Positions 10,275 to 21,107 are shown, counted from the first letter of the stretch. The stretch: DNA of 47,500 nucleotides from Prorocentrum cordatum (GCA_963575745.1 CAUYUJ010014615.1:1702426-1749925); one strand, 5' to 3'. Notes: generated by a model not told the origin, from the letters alone. Made by a program: numbers and translations.

Positions 10275-11330
10275 CGCGGCTCCCACCTCCCAGGGAACGC
10301 GCCGCGGCGCTGACGCGCGGGCAATGGCCGCGTGGATGCGAGGTGGCGCGGCGCGAGGCAGGGCGCGTTCGCGGCCACGGGAGGGCGCGCGCGCGCGCGC
10401 GCGTGCTGGGGGGTGGGGGGGCTTAGGCGGCAGACGGCGGTTGTCGACAGACTGGCTTTTGAAAGTGGCCAAGACCACTTTTGAAAATGGTCTTGACCAC
10501 TTTTGAAAAGTGGCCAAGACGGGGGGGGAGGATGAGGAGGGGAAGAAGATGCGGGGCGGGACAGGGGTGAGGGGTCAGGCGAACGGCCGAAGGCTTCCAG
10601 GAAGTGGCCAATGCCCGACCTTGGTCGAGCTGCGCGACCTCGCCGACGCTCGCCGAATTGCGCGTCCTCGCCGACCTGGGCGAGCTGCGTTACCTCGCCA
10701 AACCTCGAGGAGCTGGCCACCCTCGCCTAACCTGCCAGAACTGGCACCGCTGCCGATCCTCGCACTCGCTACAATAAAGAGAACGCTGCCGTGTGCCGAA
10801 GTGCGGCCACATGGTTCCCAACCCAGCAACCGCAGCGCTGACGCGCGGGCAATGGCCACGTGGATGCGAGGTGGCGCGGCGCGAGGAAAGACGCGTTCGC
10901 GGCCGCGGGAGGGGGGTTGGGGTGGGGGGGTGACTTAGGCGGCAGACGGCGGTTGTCGACAGACTGGATTTTGAAAGTGGCCAAGGCCACTCTTGAAAGT
11001 GGTCTTGGCAACTGTTGAAAGTGGTCAAGACGGGGAGGAGGAGGAGGGAAAAGAGAATGCGGGGCGGGGCAGGGGCGATGGGGTTAGGCGGACAAGTGAC
11101 CAGTGCCCGACCCTGGCCGAGCTGCGCGACCTCGCTGACGCTGGTCGAACTGCGCGACCTCGCTGACCCTGGGCGAGCTGCGCTACCTCGCCAATCCTCG
11201 AGGAGCTGGCCACCCTCGCCGAACCTGCCAGAGCTGCGCGCAGCTGCCGATCCTCGCGCTCGCCACGATAAGGATAATGCCGCCGTGTTCCAGAATGCGG
11301 CCATCTGGTGCCTTACCCAGCTACCTGCCA
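10275..11330 (+). repeat. ~528-bp tandem duplication, two units
   Basis: The block starting GCGCTGACGCGCGGGCAATG at 10307 recurs at 10835, an offset of 528 bp, and matches throughout. Each unit carries, in order: a GGTGGCGCGGCGCGAGG segment, TTGTCGACAGACTGG, a run of short inverted ~22-mers (GTGGCCAAGACCACTTTTG), a purine-rich GGAGGAGG patch, and a 28-bp minisatellite (CTGGGCGAGCTGCGCGACCT family, five to six copies). The 28-bp period is not a multiple of three, so leucine-rich-looking translations are not a real LRR protein. Confidence 0.85.
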
Positions 11331-11482
11331 CACTGTGTGCGGAGCGAAGTGCTGAACCCCCAGACTGTCCGGTCACGATGCAATCCCGATGTTTTCAACG
11401 CCAACATGAAGCATTCAAAATTTCGTACGGGACGATGATGCGCACTATATTTTAAGATGTATGAGAAATCGTACGTGGACGG

Positions 11483-11552
11483 AAAAAAAAACGTACATGG
11501 ACGAAACAAATCGTGCAATGCACAAAAAATCGTCCATGTACGTTTTTTTTTT
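11483..11552. repeat. Perfect 22-bp inverted repeat (hairpin)
   Basis: The left arm 11483-11504 is A9 then CGTACATGGACGA. The right arm starting at 11530 is TCGTCCATGTACG then a T run. The 25-base loop contains GTGCAATGCAC, itself a palindrome. Partial copies of the arm word flank it (GTACGTGGACG at about 11471, CCATCCATGTACGATG at about 11602). It could be a small foldback or MITE-like element, or a transcribed hairpin. Confidence 0.85.
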
Positions 11553-12684
11553 CACGATGCTAACATGCATGCAACGCATCATGCGATGGACGAGAAAAAA
11601 CCATCCATGTACGATGTGTGTTAAGCGCTTTCAAGACAATAAAAAATCGGGCGGCAGATACTCACATTGAGAAAGTGCCGTCGGCGTGCGAGGCACAACG
11701 ATAGTCACCGATGTAACGCGGGTTCGCCCTGCAGCGCCACCGCCATTGGTGCCTCAACACCAGACACCTGCAGCGGCAGAGCCTGCCGCCGACTAGAAAA
11801 TGCAGCGCGCGATCTGCGTGCGATCAGCGCACAAGCGTCGCGACCACGCTGGCGATGGCCAGGGCTGCCTGAACCACCAGCCACAGGCAACGTCAATGCC
11901 ATCGGACAGCCCGCCGTGAGCAGTGCTGTCTGGGCAGGCAACATTTGTCGCAAGCATCTGGCCGGCTGCGACGATGGAATGCGCTGCCTATGTCACGAGT
12001 ACCACGAGCGCCGCCTGCACAAGTTACTGTGCACACCCCGATGACACCCATTGACATTACAAGTATACTGCAGGGACGTCAATATTGCCCATACACTTTG
12101 CTACCGCTAATTTGCCCACCGTGGACGACTGCCCCCGCATCAGCAGGGACAGCGAAATTCTATTGACAGGCTAATCGCCCTGCACGGCCGTCCGTCCACA
12201 GCTCGCAGCACAAACCGCCATGCTGAGTAACTCTGGTCGCCGACATGAATTCTGCGCATACGCCATCCATACATGTGCATTGCTATGAATCCATACGTTT
12301 GAGCGCGATGAATTTGCGACGTCATCCTTCACTATATATACATACGCCAAATGCGCAACACTCAAGACAGTTCACACAACAACGGCCACACATAAAATTC
12401 AACCAACCCACAACGGCACACCATTGCATCCTATGAACATATTATCCCAAGTACCCCGTTCAAATAATCGCAAGTGCCGTTCGCAACACCACTGTATAAT
12501 AAACTCAATGAGCAGGAACCTCGTGCCACGCTGAAAAAGAGGCAAGGATGCAACCACGAAGTACGGGTAAGGCTCGTAGTGGCGCGGCCCGTGGGCCGAT
12601 GAGACGTCGGCTGCAATACCAAGGTGGCCCACCATATTGTGGAACCAGCGTGCGCTTTGATAGATGCTGCCATCTGACCATAAT
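11553..12684. other. Unassigned sequence
   Basis: Unique sequence of ordinary composition with no convincing frame. Short open frames at 11.67-12.04 kb on both strands are Arg/Ala/Cys-rich and not protein-like. Further right the sequence is AT-richer (about 12250-12500). Confidence 0.3.
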
Positions 12685-12777
12685 CTCACCAGCCCTCTGG
12701 GCGCAGGTGGTCTAGGGCGTCTCACTGTTTCCAACCTCCTGCCTTCCCTTGCTCGGTGGGTCCCACCCATCCCCCCC

Positions 12778-12810
<33 letters not shown>

Positions 12811-13974
12811 TTCTGCTACCACCCCCCCCCCCTACCCAACCCCCCCCCCCCCCCCCCCCCCCCCCCCACCCCACCGCCCCCACCCCACGCGCACCCAAAA
12901 CACACAACACACACACACACACACACACACACAACACAACACACCACACAAAAACACACACACACACACACACGCACGCACTCCCTGCGTTTGGACGGGG
13001 AGGGAACGGACCCATAGCAGCGTCCAAGATGGCCCAATATGGCTCCAAGAGGGCCTCCGAGAGCGCAAGATGGCCTCCGATATGGCCCAAGATAGCGGTC
13101 GACGGGTCGCGATAGCCCCCGACACGCGTCCAAGAGGCATCAAGACGGCCCCAAGACGGTTTCAAGTGCCGCCCGAAGCTTCCAAGGACCCTCCCCCCAA
13201 GAGGCCAAACTCATTCAAACACCTAAGGGGAATTGATGTTGTGCGCCGTCTCGCTGTTTCGCCCCCGAAGGGCCCTCGAGGCCTCAAGACGACCCCAACG
13301 TGGCCCAAGACAGCCCCAAGAGGGGCCCAAACGAGCCCCAAGACGGCCCCGAGAGCGCCCAAGAGCGCCCCAAGAGCGAGCCAAGAGGGTCACAATATTG
13401 CATGTTTGAGCCTCCGAGGGGGGGGGGGGGGGGGTGGTCGGTCGTGGGGGGTGGGGGGAATTGCCCCCCACCCCACCCCTCCCCCCCTCTTTAACCATAA
13501 GGACCAAGGCGGCCCCGAGAGGCCTCCCAGAACTCCCTCAAAGGGCCTCAAGACCACCAAAAAGAGCCCTCAGGGGGCCCCAAGAGGGCCCCAAGAGGAC
13601 CCCAAGAGCGCCCCAATAAGGCCCTAAGAGGACCTCAGGAGAGCCCCAAGAGAGACCACCAGGAGGCCCCAAGAGGTGCCCAAGATAATCCCAAGAGGGC
13701 CCCTATGATGCCTCAAAGTTTCGGAACGCACGCGAGCCCAAGACACAAATCAGTGCAACAGCCATTACGAGTCATCGAAATACCCTTCACCTCTCATCGA
13801 AGCACCATCGTAATTTGCACGGGTTCCCATCTTAAGCTTCAATGCGGGAAGCTATGCGTGACGCTTGTGTTCTCGAAGACGGCTGCGCGACTGCATGTGT
13901 TCTGCCGCCCTTGTTCACCAACTCCCCTGCTGATCGTTTCTGGGTGGGCTGGTGGGGATACGCGAAGCGTCAAG
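12685..13974 (+). repeat. Dispersed CCCCAAGA-rich repeat, copy C
   Basis: Full copy from CTCACCAGCCCTCTGGGCGC to GATACGCGAAGCGTCAAG. It is the longest copy because its C tract has expanded (about 12774-12867, C runs broken by TTCTGCTACCA and CTACCCAA) and is followed by a (CA)n tract (about 12900-12972). The G run at about 13415-13432 and the conserved 3' block (from about 13715) match the other copies. Confidence 0.87.
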
Positions 13975-14997
13975 ACTTATCTACAGCTCCCCCCCTGCCC
14001 CCCCCCCCCCCCCCCACCCTCTTCCCCCGCCCCCCCCCCCCCCCCCCCCCCCCCCGCCCTCACCCCTTCCACTACCCCGTCCGTAGCCGAGCCCTCTGCC
14101 GCCGATGTGATAACGGGGGTGAGGGGGGGGGGGGGGGGGGGGGGGGGCGGGGGGGGGGCAAGGGGCGGGGGGGGGAGGAGGTGGGGGGGAGGGGCGTGGA
14201 AGTAGCTCGCTCGGTCGCCCTCTCCACGCCACCCCAGGGCGCGCCGAGGAGGAGGGCGGCGGCGGTGGGAATTACAACAGCGAGAAGAGTTGCGCCCCAC
14301 TGCGATCGAGGCAGCAAGTTCGATGATTTGGGGGCTGATCTATGATGCCACCCACAGGGGGACGGAGGGTCTGGAACGCGATGTGTCGAGCGCCCCGATG
14401 CGACGCCCTCTCATCGCCGCACTGGCCCTGAGGGCGACCCCCTGCTCTTGACCGCCCCCCACCGCCCCCCCCCCGCCCATTGCGGACGTGTGTCTGCGAT
14501 TCGCACTCTGCCACAGCATGCGTCGCGCCTGCCGCTCGCAAAGGCGCGGGTGCAGGGAGGTGCAGACAAGGGCGCGGCCGAGGATGATGGAGGAGGGGTG
14601 GGCCCATGCGGGGTAGAGAGTGCAGGGGGTGCAACTTGCTGGCGTTATCCTTCCCCGATGCGCCCTGCGCGAGGCCAGCGCAGAATCTGGGCTCTGCCTG
14701 CCGAACGCTCGACTTGTGAAGCTGGCCGCTGGAACGAGCCCTAGGTCGGTGCGTCGATCGATGTCGATCGCTCAGCGTCTTCAGGCCGATGGGCAACCTT
14801 GCGCGACCACCCCAAATAAAAAATCGTGCGTCGTCATCGTCGCCCCCGCCATCTCACCGCCTTCGGCGTGTAGGCCCCATCGGGGCCCCGACCGATCCCG
14901 ACTTGCCCACATGTGCTACACGTCGCCGTTTCATCGTCGTCGTCGTCGGGGCCGGCCAGTTGCCCATCGGCCGTCCGCCGAGCCAAAACCTAAAAAC
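13975..14997. other. C/G homopolymer tracts, then 3' flank of the HU-like gene
   Basis: Runs of C (13990-14055) and of G (14117-14200) directly follow repeat copy C. The rest is GC-rich with no gene I can defend. The last ~150 bases before 14998 would be the 3' untranslated region of the HU-like gene. No AATAAA-like signal is needed or expected in dinoflagellates. Confidence 0.45.
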
Positions 14998-16166
14998 TCA
15001 TTCCTGATCATCGGACTCGAACGAGTCGGAGCCCACCGACCCAGCGTCAACTGGCTGGACTGCAGCGGCAGCGGCGGCGGCGGGCGCGGGCCCCGCAGCA
15101 GCCGCGGCGGCGCCGTTGTTGGCTGCGTCGCCGTCGCCCTCCGAGACGATATCGATCGTCTTGACCTCCGCGCAGGGCATCGCCTTGACCTTGAGGTGCT
15201 CGGCCCTGGCCTTCACGGTGATGTGCCTCTCCCCGACCTGGGGCAGGAATGGGGGGGGGGGGGGGGTCGGGCAACGCGTCGCATCAAACCTACCCCGCTG
15301 CTGAGCATGGGGGGAGGGGGCAGGGTCCAGCGACGGAGATGGAGGGCGAGGGTGCGCGGATGAAAGGAAGTCTGCACCCCATGGGGGAAGGATGAGGAGG
15401 GAGGGCAAAGGGGAGTCAGGGAGGGAGGAGACGAGGAGGACGAGGAGCAACATAACGCTTGAGGAGCAGTTGCAGGAGGAAGGAGGGTGGACTCAGTCAA
15501 CATTGGCCCCCCACCCCGCCTCCTCGCCCCCCTCCTCACCCTCGCCCTCGCCCTCGCCATGATCACGACCACGTACTCGTCATCCCGCTGTCCCCCTCCT
15601 GTCATTCCTCATTCGCAATATAATTCCACCGTTGGGGTGAGGGCGGCAGCGACTTTAGAAACCACGCAGCCTTGCACGTGTGCTCCGCCTTCGGCCCGAC
15701 CTTCTGCGCCTTGAATTTGACGAGGTCGGGGATGACCAACGCGGGCGTCTTCTTCAACTCCGCCTTCACCACCTTCGGCAGCGCCCGCAAGACACGGCGC
15801 ACGGTGGCCGGGTGAACCTGGGCGGGAGGGGGGAGGAGAACACGCTTGCAACGAAGTGGCGCTCTAGAGGCGCAGCGAGGGCGAACCCATGCACCACCGC
15901 GCGAGGCAACCCCTCACCCTCTGAAAACTAAGTGGGTTGTTTAGGTTGGGAATACAATGGTTAGCACGGGAACCTTTTCCAGGGAACGCGTCGCGGCCTG
16001 TCTCCTCTGCGATCAGGTCCGTCAACATATAGAAAGGCACGGTGATCTGGCACGGGCGCGTCCTGGGTGCACCGCCCCTCGGCCCCAGAGCTGGACCACC
16101 TGCGCCAGCTTGGTCAGCTGCGGCCTCCCCGAGCAGCGGCGCTTCGGGGTCTGCCGCGTCCGCCAT
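14998..16166 (-). CDS. HU-like basic DNA-binding protein, three exons
   Basis: Three minus-strand pieces give about 185 residues. Exon 1 starts at ATG 16166 and runs to about 15996 (GGC). Exon 2 is 15817-15671, after CCGCCCAG. Exon 3 is 15237-14998, after GCCCCAG, ending TGA. Exon 1 ends with FYMLTDLIAEETG and exon 2 continues VHPATVRRVLRALPKVVKAE, LKKTPALVIPDLVKFK; exon 3 brings ERHITVKARAEHLKVKAMP. This is the HU/IHF order: helix-turn-helix, beta arm, then the VKA-P block typical of dinoflagellate HU-like proteins. Such proteins bind and bend DNA in the nucleus and are thought to help pack the largely nucleosome-free chromosomes. Oddities: a Pro/Gly/Ala N-terminal extension, and an Ala-rich then acidic tail ending SDSFESDDQE in place of a lysine-rich end. 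Intron 2 fits only with a GC donor (15670-15669) to keep frame. The intron 1 donor is unresolved and non-GT. A further 5' exon is possible. Confidence 0.68.
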
Positions 16167-16900
16167 GGGAGACAATGTCTGGCGGCCAGGTGGTGGGCGG
16201 GTTGGCAGCGTCCGCAAGAAGGCAGACGGCTTGGCAACTGAAACAACCATGGGAATGGTAATGAACTGGTGCGGCTCACTGGCACAACGGTGACGGGTTT
16301 TGCGTTGGGGGGGGCCTCGCAAAACGGAAGGGGCCGAACGCGGGGGGGCGCACAGGCTGACAACGACGATGGTCCAGATAACCGCGTAAACGCTGGCCAG
16401 GGGAGGGGCAATGGCCGTCGCAGTGCGTAGCCAGAGCGGGAACTTCACTGGGGGATACCGCGAGGGTCTCAGGCGAAACTGCTGAGGCCCTCTGCCCTCC
16501 ACCCCCTTTTGCGGAGCGCGTTGTGCATTAAACCAAAAACCCAATGGGCCCACCGAGCGTGACCTGGCATTTCAGAACTGTGTAACCCCAATAAGACGAA
16601 GCCGTCACAAGGATGAAGGGCACTGCTCCCTTATGTCTGACATCGCACCTCAACTCTCACATGCAGCCACAACCTTCAGGCGGGCGCCCACGAGAATCGC
16701 AACAGAGGCGCGCCAGCCGCGCACGCCGCATGGGGCTGCAACCAGCCTCCTGGTTGGGAAAGACATACCCAACACCCGATGCCGAGCCCATCAGAGAAAT
16801 TGCCGATGCCCACCTGGAGCCCCGAAGGCCTGCATTGGGTTCCACTTTTGATATGTCTGCACAGCCCCTGAGCTGTTTAGGCATGTACTCTAGGAAGTTC
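16167..16900. other. Upstream flank of the HU-like gene
   Basis: 5' side of the HU-like gene on the minus strand. The frame stays open for some 130 codons upstream of the chosen ATG, but the translation is Pro/Ser/Arg-rich and unlike the family. No promoter motif can be named, and dinoflagellate promoters lack a usable consensus. Confidence 0.35.
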
Positions 16901-17035
16901 GAATGTCCGATGGCTAGATGTCCTATGGTTAGATGTCATATGGCTAGATGTCCTGTGGCTAGATGGTCGAATGTCCTATGTCTAGATGTCCTATGGCTGC
17001 CACGCCCGAAACTGGAGGCTAGATGTCCTATGGCG
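16901..17035 (+). repeat. 15-bp minisatellite
   Basis: Imperfect tandem GATGTCCTATGGCTA, about seven to eight copies with small gaps, some written CATATGGCTA or CTGTGGCTA. The period is a multiple of three, which is why plus-strand frames look repetitive (Met/Ala/Arg/Cys-Pro). Confidence 0.85.
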
Positions 17036-18043
17036 CGCGCCCTCCTCGCACAGTGACACATCAACGCCGCCTCAATACTGCAGCCCACCCCGCTGGAAAG
17101 GAGGAGGGAGGGATGAGGGCGGAGGGAGGAGTGAGAGTGGAGGGAGGAGGGGGGATCTCGGCGATGACCATCGCCCCCCTCTGAGGGGGGACGGGGGAGG
17201 CAGGAGGAGGGGGAGGAGGAAGAGGGCGGATGAAGGCGGAGGGGGGCGGAATGAGGAGGGAGGAGGGGGGGGGGGAGGGGGGGGAGGGAAGGGGGGAGGG
17301 AATGCATGCCTAGGAGCTGCACTTCGAGAGCGCCCTTCGAAACAATGACGCCATCCATCGCACGTGACGTTTTACAGAGGGCGAAGGCGGAGGGGGCGCT
17401 GGGATTGGCGGTGCGCGCCGCCCAGATGCCCACGAGGTGTCGGCGCGCAAAGGCGCGTGACATCTCAGGATGCAGCTTCGTTTCAAACGGAGCCGCCATC
17501 CAATCTGAAACTCACGGCGTCCGCCGTGTAGCAACCCACCATCGTCTCAAGATGCGCTGATGTCTTCCTATGGGTATGCCTGGTGCGATGCGAGAGCACC
17601 ATTCTGAGACGTGATATGTATATGTCATGGAAGGATAGGCGCGGCACGCGCCTCGGCCTCAAACCTCGCTCAGACGCGCGTGGCGAGCGAAGACAAAAAG
17701 GTGAAGCGGGAGGCATGAAGAGGCGGAGGAGGAGGCGAAGGGAGTTAGGAGGAGGAGGAGGAGGCTTGCCGAAGCAATTGCAATCTCCCCGATGGGAACC
17801 ACCTCGGGGAACCTCCACCGAAGGAATATCGAGATCGTGGGGCTGATGCGGCTTCAAAGTCCCCCTCGGCCAAAGATCGAACATGCCAGGCTGCCTGGCG
17901 CTCAAAGAAAGAGATGCTGGTCGCGACGTGCGACCAAAGACGATAAGACGGGCCTGTAGGCGACTGCAGGTTCAACACCACCCATCCACCTACCCCCCAT
18001 GACTACATTATCCTTCCATCCCACCTGACATACATTACTACTC
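17036..18043. other. Purine-rich tract and unassigned sequence
   Basis: GGAGG-rich plus-strand DNA fills 17095-17305. Minus-strand stretches at about 17.33-17.51 kb and 17.78-17.98 kb give fairly protein-like translations (for example VATSISFFERQAAWHVRSLA), but no frame is clearly better than its neighbours, so neither is called. They could be 3' untranslated sequence of the gene ending at 18044. Confidence 0.35.
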
Positions 18044-18660
18044 TTATTGCTGAACCGACTCGCCAGGAAACAAAGCCTGCACTCGGGCATCGAGGTCTGC
18101 CACTGGCTCCAAATCCCAAGTGCGGGGATGATAACAATGGACATGCGAGTGCCTCTGGTGCGGGGCAGCCTCCGAAGACTAGGCCAACGCAAGCCCCCGC
18201 AGGCACCACATTTTAAGTCGCTGTCTACATTCATCTGACGACATGCCCCTGCCCGTACGCAAGGTCTTCACGCACTTTGCATCGCCGAGGGCGCCGTGCT
18301 CATTCAAATCTCGATGGAAGCACACGGCCTGCCAACCAACATGAACACCCTTCTCCCTAACAGTCCCAATGGCGAACGGGCCACGGGGGCCCCGAGGCTC
18401 GGTCCCGCCAGGCGCAGCGTGCCCAAGGTATGGGGCCAGCGGCGCCAAGGCGATGCCTCCGCCATCTGGCTCTGCGCCAGCAGCCCCAGCACCTGGAGGG
18501 GGATCAGGGGCTGGAGGGCCAGGCGCTGGAGGATCAGGGACTGCAGGATCAGGCACTGGAGGATACGGCACTGGAGGATCAGGCACTGGAGGTTCCGGAA
18601 CGCCAGCAAGTCCCACGAGGGTATCGGATCCAACTCGACAAAGCCTTCCCCCCCAATGCC
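18044..18660 (-). CDS. Unknown protein, C-terminal exon with an in-frame TAG
   Basis: Minus-strand exon downstream of the one at 19776-20904, separated by an intron holding repeat copy D. It starts with a Pro repeat (PVPDPPVPYP-type, encoded by a 15-bp tandem GGATCAGGCACTGGA read in reverse, about 18495-18597), then a Gly/Ala/Pro linker. A compact domain follows with GVHVGWQAVCFHRDLNEHG, a Cys, and ECRQRLKMWCLRG. The Trp-x3-Cys-x-His, Cys, and Leu-Lys-x-Trp spacing suggests a small zinc-binding or aromatic-core fold. The frame reaches TAG at 18181-18179, yet the same frame goes straight on as protein (HVHCYHPRTWDLEPVADLDA) to TAA at 18044. So the TAG is either the true end, a nonsense mutation, or readthrough. 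Family unknown. The acceptor is unresolved, and 18660 is where the composition turns protein-like. Confidence 0.6.
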
Positions 18661-18741
18661 CCAAAACATGCATGGAAAACCTGGCCCCCCCAAGCCGTTT
18701 CGAAAACAACTTCGACCCCCATGGGAATAACAAAAAAAAAT

Positions 18742-19775
18742 CCCACCAGCCCTCAGGGCGTTTCCTTTTCCAACCTCCTGCCTTTCCCTGCTCGGGAGGT
18801 TTACCTCGCCCCCCCCCCTCTCTGCGTCTGGGCGGGGGGGGCGGGCCCATAGCAGCGTCCAAGATGGCCCAAGATGGCTCCAAGAGGGCCTCCGAGAGCG
18901 CAAGATGGCCTCCAAGATGGCCCAAGATAGCGGTAGACGGGTCAAGATAGCCTCCGACACGCGTCCAAGAGGCCTCAAGACGGCCCCAAGACGGTTCCAG
19001 GTGCCCTCCGAGGCCTCCAAGGACCCCCCCAAGAGGCCAAAATCATTCAAATACCTACGGAAATGAATGCTTGTTGCCTTCTCGCTTCTTCGCCTCCGAA
19101 GGGCTCTTGAGGCCTCAAGATTGCCCCAAGGTGGCCCCAGACAGCCCCAAGAGGGGCCCAAGAGAGCCCCACGACGGCCCCAAGAGCGCCCAAGAGCGCT
19201 CCAAGAGCGGGCCAAGAGGGTCACAAGACTGCATGCTTGAGCACCCGATGGGGGGGGGGCAAGAATTGGGCCCCCCCTTCTTTAGCCATGAGGACCAAGA
19301 CGGCCCCGAGAGCCCTCCCATACCACCCCAAAGAGCCCCAAGAGGGCTCCAAGACCCTCCAAAAGAGCCCTCAGAGGGCCCCAAGAACGCCCCTAATTGA
19401 GCCCCAAGAAGCCCCAAAAAGACCCTAAGAGGACCTCAGGAGAGCCCCCAGAAAGAGCCCCAGGAGGCCCCAAGAGGGGCCCAAGAGAATCCCAAGAGAG
19501 CCCCAAGATGCCTCAAAGTTTCGGAACGCACGCGAGCTTCAGATACAAATCAGTGCAACAGCCATTGCGAGTCATCGAAATACCCCTCACCTCTCATCGA
19601 AGCACCATCGAAAATTGCACTGGCTTACATCATAAACTTCAATGCGGGAAAGTATGTGTGATGCTTGTGTTCTCGAAGACGGCTGCGCGACTGCATGCGT
19701 TCTGCCGCCCCTGATGCACCAAATCCCCTGCTGATCGTTTCTGGATAGGCTGGTGGGGATACGCGGGGCGTCAAG
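18742..19775 (+). repeat. Dispersed CCCCAAGA-rich repeat, copy D
   Basis: Full copy from CCCACCAGCCCTCAGGGCGT, preceded by A9T, to GGCTGGTGGGGATACGCG then GGGCGTCAAG. It is the shortest and cleanest copy: short C and G tracts (about 18809-18842), 10-mer body, conserved 3' block from about 19515. It sits in the intron between the exons at 18.0-18.66 kb and 19.78-20.9 kb, and its right end abuts the last protein-like codons of the upstream exon. Confidence 0.88.
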
Positions 19776-20904
19776 GATTGACAGGCTCGCGGCTGCATCC
19801 GATCACCCTGATATCCTGGCAGCGGAGGCACGGGATCGCCACCGCCGTCACCAGGGGCGCCGTCTTGGTCGGGAGGGTCAGGCTCCTCGCTCAGCCAGGA
19901 CTCAGAGCTGAACAACTCGTCGTCCGACATGCGGTCCACGCGGTCGCTCGCCACGTCCTCGTCGCGGAAAAGGTCATCCTCGTCAGAATCGGACGCTCGC
20001 TCCGCTTCGACCACGATGGCAGCCGCGGCTGCCGCCAGGTCCTCGCCCGCGCCCCGGTCCTCGGCGGCGCTCCCATGGCCGTCATCGTCAGGAGCATCGG
20101 CAATCGGAAGAGCGTCGTCCACCGACGGCATGGGCTTCGGGCGTTTCTTGGGGCGGGCAACCCACCTGTCCACCTTCGGCTGCTTCTTCCGCTCGAAGGG
20201 CCAGAACAAGATGTCCTCAGCGTCCCCGAACGGAACGGCCCTGACCTCTCGACAACACCACGCAGGCATCATCCTGGGCGCGTCGTCGATGTAATAGAGC
20301 TTCGCCTCGAACCACATCTTGCTGCTCAGCAGCGCCAGCTCTCCCATCACGTCGTGCAGTTCCAATTGCCGCGGGGTCGATATGACGATGACGCTGCCGT
20401 CAGCGTCGTCGGTGGATACCAGCTCCAGCTGAGTCAAAGTCGGAGCCAACGGCTTCCAATACATGTGGCTCCAATGGTAATGATGCGATACGGTGTCGAA
20501 GTCGTCGTCGTCGTCAGGGCAGCACCCGTCGATGCGGAACACGACGTAGGACTCATCGATTAGCAATATCTCTGGCGATCGGGCAGGACATCGCTCACTG
20601 AGAACTTTCACGAGAAAGGCCTGAACCATGGCTTGTCGCGTCTGGCCCACAGGCGTGCACAAGCAATAGCCGACCTGCCAGCACGCAGGGCCAGGTGGCA
20701 TTGTGGCCCCCTCGATCGGCAGAGCAAAGTCGCCCGTGAGCATGGACGAGCGCTTCTCTATGTTACTGTCGACCTCTGCCATGAACCCGCGGGTGTCTAC
20801 AGCTTTGGCCGCGCCCGTGCAGAACGACAAGACGCGCGCGGCGAACTCCCCACAGGGGAAAGCCACGTCAAGCTCGTCGGCAAAACTCGGCGAACAACCA
20901 ATTC
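19776..20904 (-). CDS. Unknown protein, large internal exon
   Basis: Clear minus-strand coding exon of about 375 codons. It follows a C/T-rich stretch with two acceptor candidates (CCCCCAG at about 20954 and GGGTAG at 20907-20905); I use the second. The protein has a Cys-containing start (FADELDVAFPCGEFAARVLS), then ACWQVGYCLCTPVGQTRQAM, an aromatic block HYHWSHMYWKPLAPTLTQLE, FEAKLYYIDDAPRMMPAWCC, AEDILFWPFERKKQPKVDRW with a basic patch, and a long acidic Asp/Glu/Ser tail. The donor is between 19807 and 19776; CCAGGGTGAT at about 19807 is one candidate. The next exon is 18044-18660. No motif I can assign to a known family; the acidic and proline-rich parts are probably disordered. Gene-level confidence is high, functional confidence nil. 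Confidence 0.75.
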
Positions 20905-21107
20905 CTACCCAGAAGAAGCATCGGTGGAGGATGTGGAGGGGGAGGGGGGCCGCCTGGGGGAAGAAAATAACAGAGGGGGTGCAGATGCGGAATTCGATGG
21001 GAGCTCCTGGGAAAGTGAAGAAGGAAGGAGGCGCCGTCGAAGAGAGAAAGAAGGAGAAGAGTGACAAGGGTCAGCGGGTGGGGCAGGTCACGATAGCGGA
21101 CCCCGCG

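Noticed and set aside
10510-11300. Leucine-rich-repeat-like words (LVELRDLAD, NLPELAPLP)
   Set aside because: The underlying unit is 28 bp, so the frame rotates each unit and stops occur. Not a protein repeat.
17306-17560. Candidate exon at 17.3-17.56 kb
   Set aside because: Both strands read equally well, and there is no supporting splice site or neighbouring exon in phase.
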